A stretch of 36,183 nucleotides of DNA from Lachnospiraceae bacterium (GTDB taxonomy: Bacteria; Bacillota; Clostridia; Lachnospirales; Lachnospiraceae): NCBI GenBank assembly GCA_023663945.1, contig JAMPGL010000037.1, positions 1-36,183 on the forward strand. Direction: 5' to 3'. Made by a program: the position numbers and the translations under genes. Positions 33,324-36,183 of the stretch are shown piece after piece (within the stretch, counting starts at the first letter, position 1; each line of letters begins with the position of its first letter). A model generated the notes under the pieces. It was not told where the DNA came from. It worked only from the letters and a program-made list of their open reading frames with translations, and searched no databases.

Positions 33324-35060
33324 ATGAAGAAAAAATTAATTTCCATCCTGCTGGCAGGCGCGATGATCGCTCTGACAGCATGTGGAGGCGGCAACGCAGA
33401 TACTCCTTCTACTCCGAGTGATTCTTCTGCAAGCGATACTCAGAAGACAGAAGCGGCACAGGATGCCAGCAGTGCAGAGGAGAGCGGAAGCGAAGAAGAA
33501 GCGGCGCCTGCCGGCGAACTGACAGATGGCAAGTTCGCAGAAACCAGACACATTACAGTTGAGGTTTATGACCGCGGAAACGATGGCGGTTCCGATCCTA
33601 CCAACAATATGTACACAGAGTACATTAAGAAAGGTATGCTGGAAGACCACAACGTAGAAGTTGAATTTGTAAAGGTTCCCAGATGGACTGAGGTTGAAGA
33701 GGTTAATAACCTTCTTGCAGCAGGAACAGCTCCTGACATCTGTGTAACTTATAGTTATCCTACCATCCTCACATATGCAGAGATGGGGGGGGTTCTTGAT
33801 CTGAGCAGTTACGTAGAAGACTATAAGGCTGAGCTGCCTCATCTTTGGGATTGGCTTGGCGAAACCAATATTTATTGGGATAAAGACCCTGTAAACGGCA
33901 CAATTTGGGCAATCGAAGGGAAACTGGCTGTTAACAACCGTGTAAATACCTTCGTTCGTAAGGACTGGCTGGATGCATTAGGACTGGCTGAGCCTACCAC
34001 AACCGAAGAGTTTGAAGCAATGCTGATTGCTTTTGACGAAAATGCGGATACCCTTCTTGGCGCAGATGCAGACAAGATGATTCCTTACTCTGTAAGCTAC
34101 GATGTGGGCTGGAGAGCAGCTACTCTGATCGAGTCCTTCATCGACCCGGATATTACAGACAAAGAATATTACATCAACGGATATGATGACCGTAAATTAA
34201 CCCAGAACGGAACCAAGGAAGCAATAAGACTTCTGAATAAGTGGTACAATCAGGGACTTTTGTGGGATAACTTCGCACTGTACGGCAGCGGAGATTCAAC
34301 CGAAGATGATATGATGAAGGCTGGTTATGTAGGAGCTTTCTCTCACAACTGGGATTATCCTTTCCGTAATGGTGATGACAGCATCAATGTAAACCTGCAG
34401 AGAACTGTAGGAGAGAATGCATGTTATGTAGTAATCGATCCTTTTAACGATTCCAAGGGAACACATACCAAGTACGTGTCCAGCACGGCTGGAGATCGTA
34501 AGATCTTCTTCCCACTCACCAATGATGAGCCTTTAGCTTCTATGCTGTACCTTGACTGGATCAGCGATCCGGAACATATTCAGTATCTGCAGATTGGTGA
34601 CGAGGGCGTGACTCATAACGTATTAGAGAGCGGCGCTATCCAGACTATCGCAGCAACCGGCGATCCGATCATGAACTCCGGTATGAATATCGACTATACA
34701 ATTACCTGTAACGGATTACACTTAGCTACTGATGAACTGACAAAGCTTTCTCAGGCATACAACTATGCTGGTATTGACCCGGATATCGTTGCACATGCAG
34801 ACGTAGTTGCACAGACCGATGCAGTTCCGGCTAAGAACGTTAACGTAGGTGCTATTGAAGCAGAAGCTAACATTGGCGATACCTTAAGCGCTAAGCGTGA
34901 TCAGGCTTATGATAATGCTGTAATTGCTGCTGAAAGTGATTTCGACAGCGTTTGGGACAGCATGATTGCTGATTACTTAAATTCAGGCGGTCAGGCAATT
35001 ATGGATGAGCGTGCTGAAAAGTGGGAGGCAGTATTTGGCAGTTCAGACATGCTTCCTTAA
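33324..35060 (+). CDS. Extracellular solute-binding lipoprotein, LplA/AguE type
   Basis: A 578-residue sugar-binding protein, long like other LplA-type proteins. The signal peptide KKKLISILLAGAMIALTAC ends in a lipobox, with Cys20 lipidated. An acidic Ser/Ala-rich spacer (about 24-66) lifts the binding domain from the membrane. The two-lobe body includes LAAGTAPDICVTYSYP, VNNRVNTFVRKDWLDALGLAEPTTTEEFEAML and GDRKIFFPLTNDEP. It captures oligosaccharides, here probably aldouronates from glucuronoxylan, and delivers them to the two permeases. GGGAGGT lies 7 nt before ATG 33324. Codon choice appears stronger in preferred codons than in neighbours, as expected for an abundant protein. A good terminator ends the operon. 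Confidence 0.93.
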   Translation: MKKKLISILLAGAMIALTACGGGNADTPSTPSDSSASDTQKTEAAQDASSAEESGSEEEAAPAGELTDGKFAETRHITVEVYDRGNDGGSDPTNNMYTEYIKKGMLEDHNVEVEFVKVPRWTEVEEVNNLLAAGTAPDICVTYSYPTILTYAEMGGVLDLSSYVEDYKAELPHLWDWLGETNIYWDKDPVNGTIWAIEGKLAVNNRVNTFVRKDWLDALGLAEPTTTEEFEAMLIAFDENADTLLGADADKMIPYSVSYDVGWRAATLIESFIDPDITDKEYYINGYDDRKLTQNGTKEAIRLLNKWYNQGLLWDNFALYGSGDSTEDDMMKAGYVGAFSHNWDYPFRNGDDSINVNLQRTVGENACYVVIDPFNDSKGTHTKYVSSTAGDRKIFFPLTNDEPLASMLYLDWISDPEHIQYLQIGDEGVTHNVLESGAIQTIAATGDPIMNSGMNIDYTITCNGLHLATDELTKLSQAYNYAGIDPDIVAHADVVAQTDAVPAKNVNVGAIEAEANIGDTLSAKRDQAYDNAVIAAESDFDSVWDSMIADYLNSGGQAIMDERAEKWEAVFGSSDMLP

Positions 35061-35096
35061 TCAATAATAAATAGATAAATTGAATTAGCTACTCAG

Positions 35097-35147
35097 AGGA
35101 GCCGTTGCGGGGCAGATGGATTGTCTGCCTGAGCAATGGCTCCTTTT
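35097..35147 (+). terminator. Rho-independent terminator of the xylan operon
   Basis: A long interrupted stem: AGGAGCC with GGCTCCT (35097-35103 and 35138-35144), inner TTGC with GCAA and GGCAGA with TCTGCC. It ends in TTTT. Confidence 0.88.
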
Positions 35148-35216
35148 GTGCGCACGGTATGGAGTTATTATAGGTTTATGCACCTAATGGCTGCCGAAAT
35201 GGAACGTATAAGTAGA

Positions 35217-35245
35217 TTGTTTATGGGGCGATGATACAGTATAAT
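35217..35245 (+). promoter_or_regulatory. Promoter of the XRE regulator gene
   Basis: TTGTTT (35217-35222), 17-bp spacer and TATAAT (35240-35245). Leader about 16 nt before the AGGAGG site. Confidence 0.65.
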
Positions 35246-35267
35246 TATTCGTCAGGAGGAAATACAA

Positions 35268-35942
35268 ATGGAATTTAAGGAAAAATTACAGCTGCTAAGG
35301 ACAAATATGAAATTATCCCAAGAAGAATTGGCGAACAAATTAGCTCTATCCAGACAATCCATAACAAAATGGGAAAACGGGCAATCATTTCCCGATATTC
35401 AAAATTTGATACAGCTTAGTGAAATATTCAAAGTTTCCATTGACAGGCTTGTAAAAGAAAATGATACTTGCATGGTAAATCTTTTAGGTGATGAAAATTA
35501 TCCAAAACAGGATATTTGCACTTTTTTAGTCAGGGCAAAAAGTAATACATATGCCGTAGGAGAAAATGAAGTTTTACCGTCAAAGCCTGATTCGCGTGAT
35601 TTTCGATATGAAGAAGGCAATTATTTATATATGGACAGCTATTTGGGAAACCAAAAGTTTATAGGCGAAGAATGTATTTGGGTAAAGAATAATGCAGTGT
35701 GGGCAATGAACTATCACGGACAGAGCTTAAATGAGAATTTCAATACCGCATTTTTAAAAGAAGTGCTTTCCCATGTATCGGTGTCCATGCCGTTCCGAGG
35801 ACCGGAGTTCTATCAAAAAGGTGATTATATATATCAGTGCCAGATACAAGGTGATTTTGATGATTTCACTGGAGAGGAAAAAATATATTGCAAGCAGGAA
35901 AAAACATATATCTGTACTTTTCATGGAGGGGTAATTATATAA
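35268..35942 (+). CDS. XRE-family regulator with DUF5680 domain
   Basis: A 224-residue protein. Residues 1-60 form a Cro/CI helix-turn-helix (LRTNMKLSQEELANKLALSRQSITKWENGQSFPDIQNLIQLSEIF). The remainder resembles DUF5680: CTFLVRAKSNTYAVGENEV, DFRYEEGNYLYMDSYLGNQKFIGEECIWV, VWAMNYHG. DUF5680 domains are found alone or behind such HTH domains and have no established function. The ATG at 35268 has AGGAGGAAA upstream. It has its own promoter after the xylan operon terminator, so it is not part of that operon. After it (35943-36085) I see only A/T-rich sequence before the inverted repeat. Confidence 0.9.
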   Translation: MEFKEKLQLLRTNMKLSQEELANKLALSRQSITKWENGQSFPDIQNLIQLSEIFKVSIDRLVKENDTCMVNLLGDENYPKQDICTFLVRAKSNTYAVGENEVLPSKPDSRDFRYEEGNYLYMDSYLGNQKFIGEECIWVKNNAVWAMNYHGQSLNENFNTAFLKEVLSHVSVSMPFRGPEFYQKGDYIYQCQIQGDFDDFTGEEKIYCKQEKTYICTFHGGVII

Positions 35943-36085
35943 AATTTCTTAAAATTTCCTGAATCACAAAGATTTTCACAAAGATACTGATTTTTTTAAA
36001 TTCGGTAAAATGTTAAAGAAGAATCCTGACAGTAGGTGGACGTTCAAAAAGCGATAGTATTACCGCAGATAGGAGTTTTAAGTTT

Positions 36086-36183
36086 CGGTTTAGTTTGATT
36101 AGGCGTATTATTAAAACGACCACTCGTGTCAAGAATAACTTTTACGTCGCCCCACTCTCGTTCACTAAAAAGCGCAGCAGTAC
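36086..36183 (+). repeat. 98-bp inverted repeat, right copy (cut by window end)
   Basis: Matches the reverse complement of 25461-25558 with three mismatches. On the minus strand it keeps an open frame (VILDTSGRFNNTPNQTKP) like that of the left copy. The other arm of the hairpin presumably lies beyond the window. Confidence 0.88.

Noticed and set aside
35943-36085. Short palindrome AAATTT-N4-AAATTT and T-rich runs after the XRE gene as a terminator
   Set aside because: The stem is only A-T pairs of six and could arise by chance in such A/T-rich DNA.

Overview
The window looks like a chromosomal segment of a gut-type Clostridia, most likely Lachnospiraceae. This rests on strong AGGAGG-type ribosome sites, TTG/GTG starts, cytoplasmic CAZymes next to AraC-type regulators, an ABC sugar importer of the LplABC/AguEFG type with no ATPase gene of its own, and Rpn-type (PD-(D/E)XK) mobile nuclease genes. 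The assignment is by family resemblance only. No rRNA, tRNA or CRISPR array was seen.

Region 1 (1-2600) is an accessory strip. It holds a decayed DUF4143 ATPase tail, a Fic-domain protein whose catalytic His is replaced by Gln, an uncharacterised gene behind a promoter made of 24-bp tandem repeats, and an overlapping RelB/RelE-like toxin-antitoxin pair. Region 2 (2640-7000) holds housekeeping or stress genes: a LysR regulator divergent from an alpha/beta hydrolase with a Cys nucleophile, then on the minus strand an MscS channel, a TetR regulator and a flavin-reductase-like protein.

Region 3 (7000-16750) is the most unusual part. A tightly overlapping plus-strand operon encodes three related giant, membrane-anchored proteins that mix leucine-rich repeats, a GLUG-like beta-helix and a DLNGDG (FG-GAP/EF-hand-like) C-terminal region, followed by a 47-residue single-pass membrane protein. 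The first copy is split by a one-base frameshift. The operon is preceded by four 11-bp-phased ATGATGCA iterons and a MITE-like repeat. A small conserved protein gene follows, and a lipoprotein gene converges on it.

Region 4 (17600-23350) pairs an SGNH/sialate-O-acetylesterase-type esterase with a very long GH2 glycosidase carrying an odd Cys-rich, 36-bp-repeat linker. Both lack signal peptides, so they probably deacetylate and trim imported glycans in the cytoplasm.

Region 5 (23350-25830) is rich in repeats and mobile debris: a second MITE-like copy, an Rpn-family nuclease, a DUF3795 gene behind a promoter with a LexA-box-like site, and a degraded Rpn-like ORF opening with a 45-bp-arm hairpin.

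Region 6 (25900-35150) is a glucuronoxylan (aldouronate) utilisation locus. An AraC regulator is divergent from a GH3 beta-xylosidase/glucosidase, GH67 alpha-glucuronidase, two permeases and a solute-binding lipoprotein. Aldouronates bound by the lipoprotein would enter through the permeases, GH67 would remove (methyl)glucuronic acid and GH3 would hydrolyse the remaining xylo-oligosaccharide. An XRE regulator follows. The locus is bracketed by about 98-bp, about 97 % identical inverted repeats (25461-25558 and 36086-36183), the second cut by the window end.
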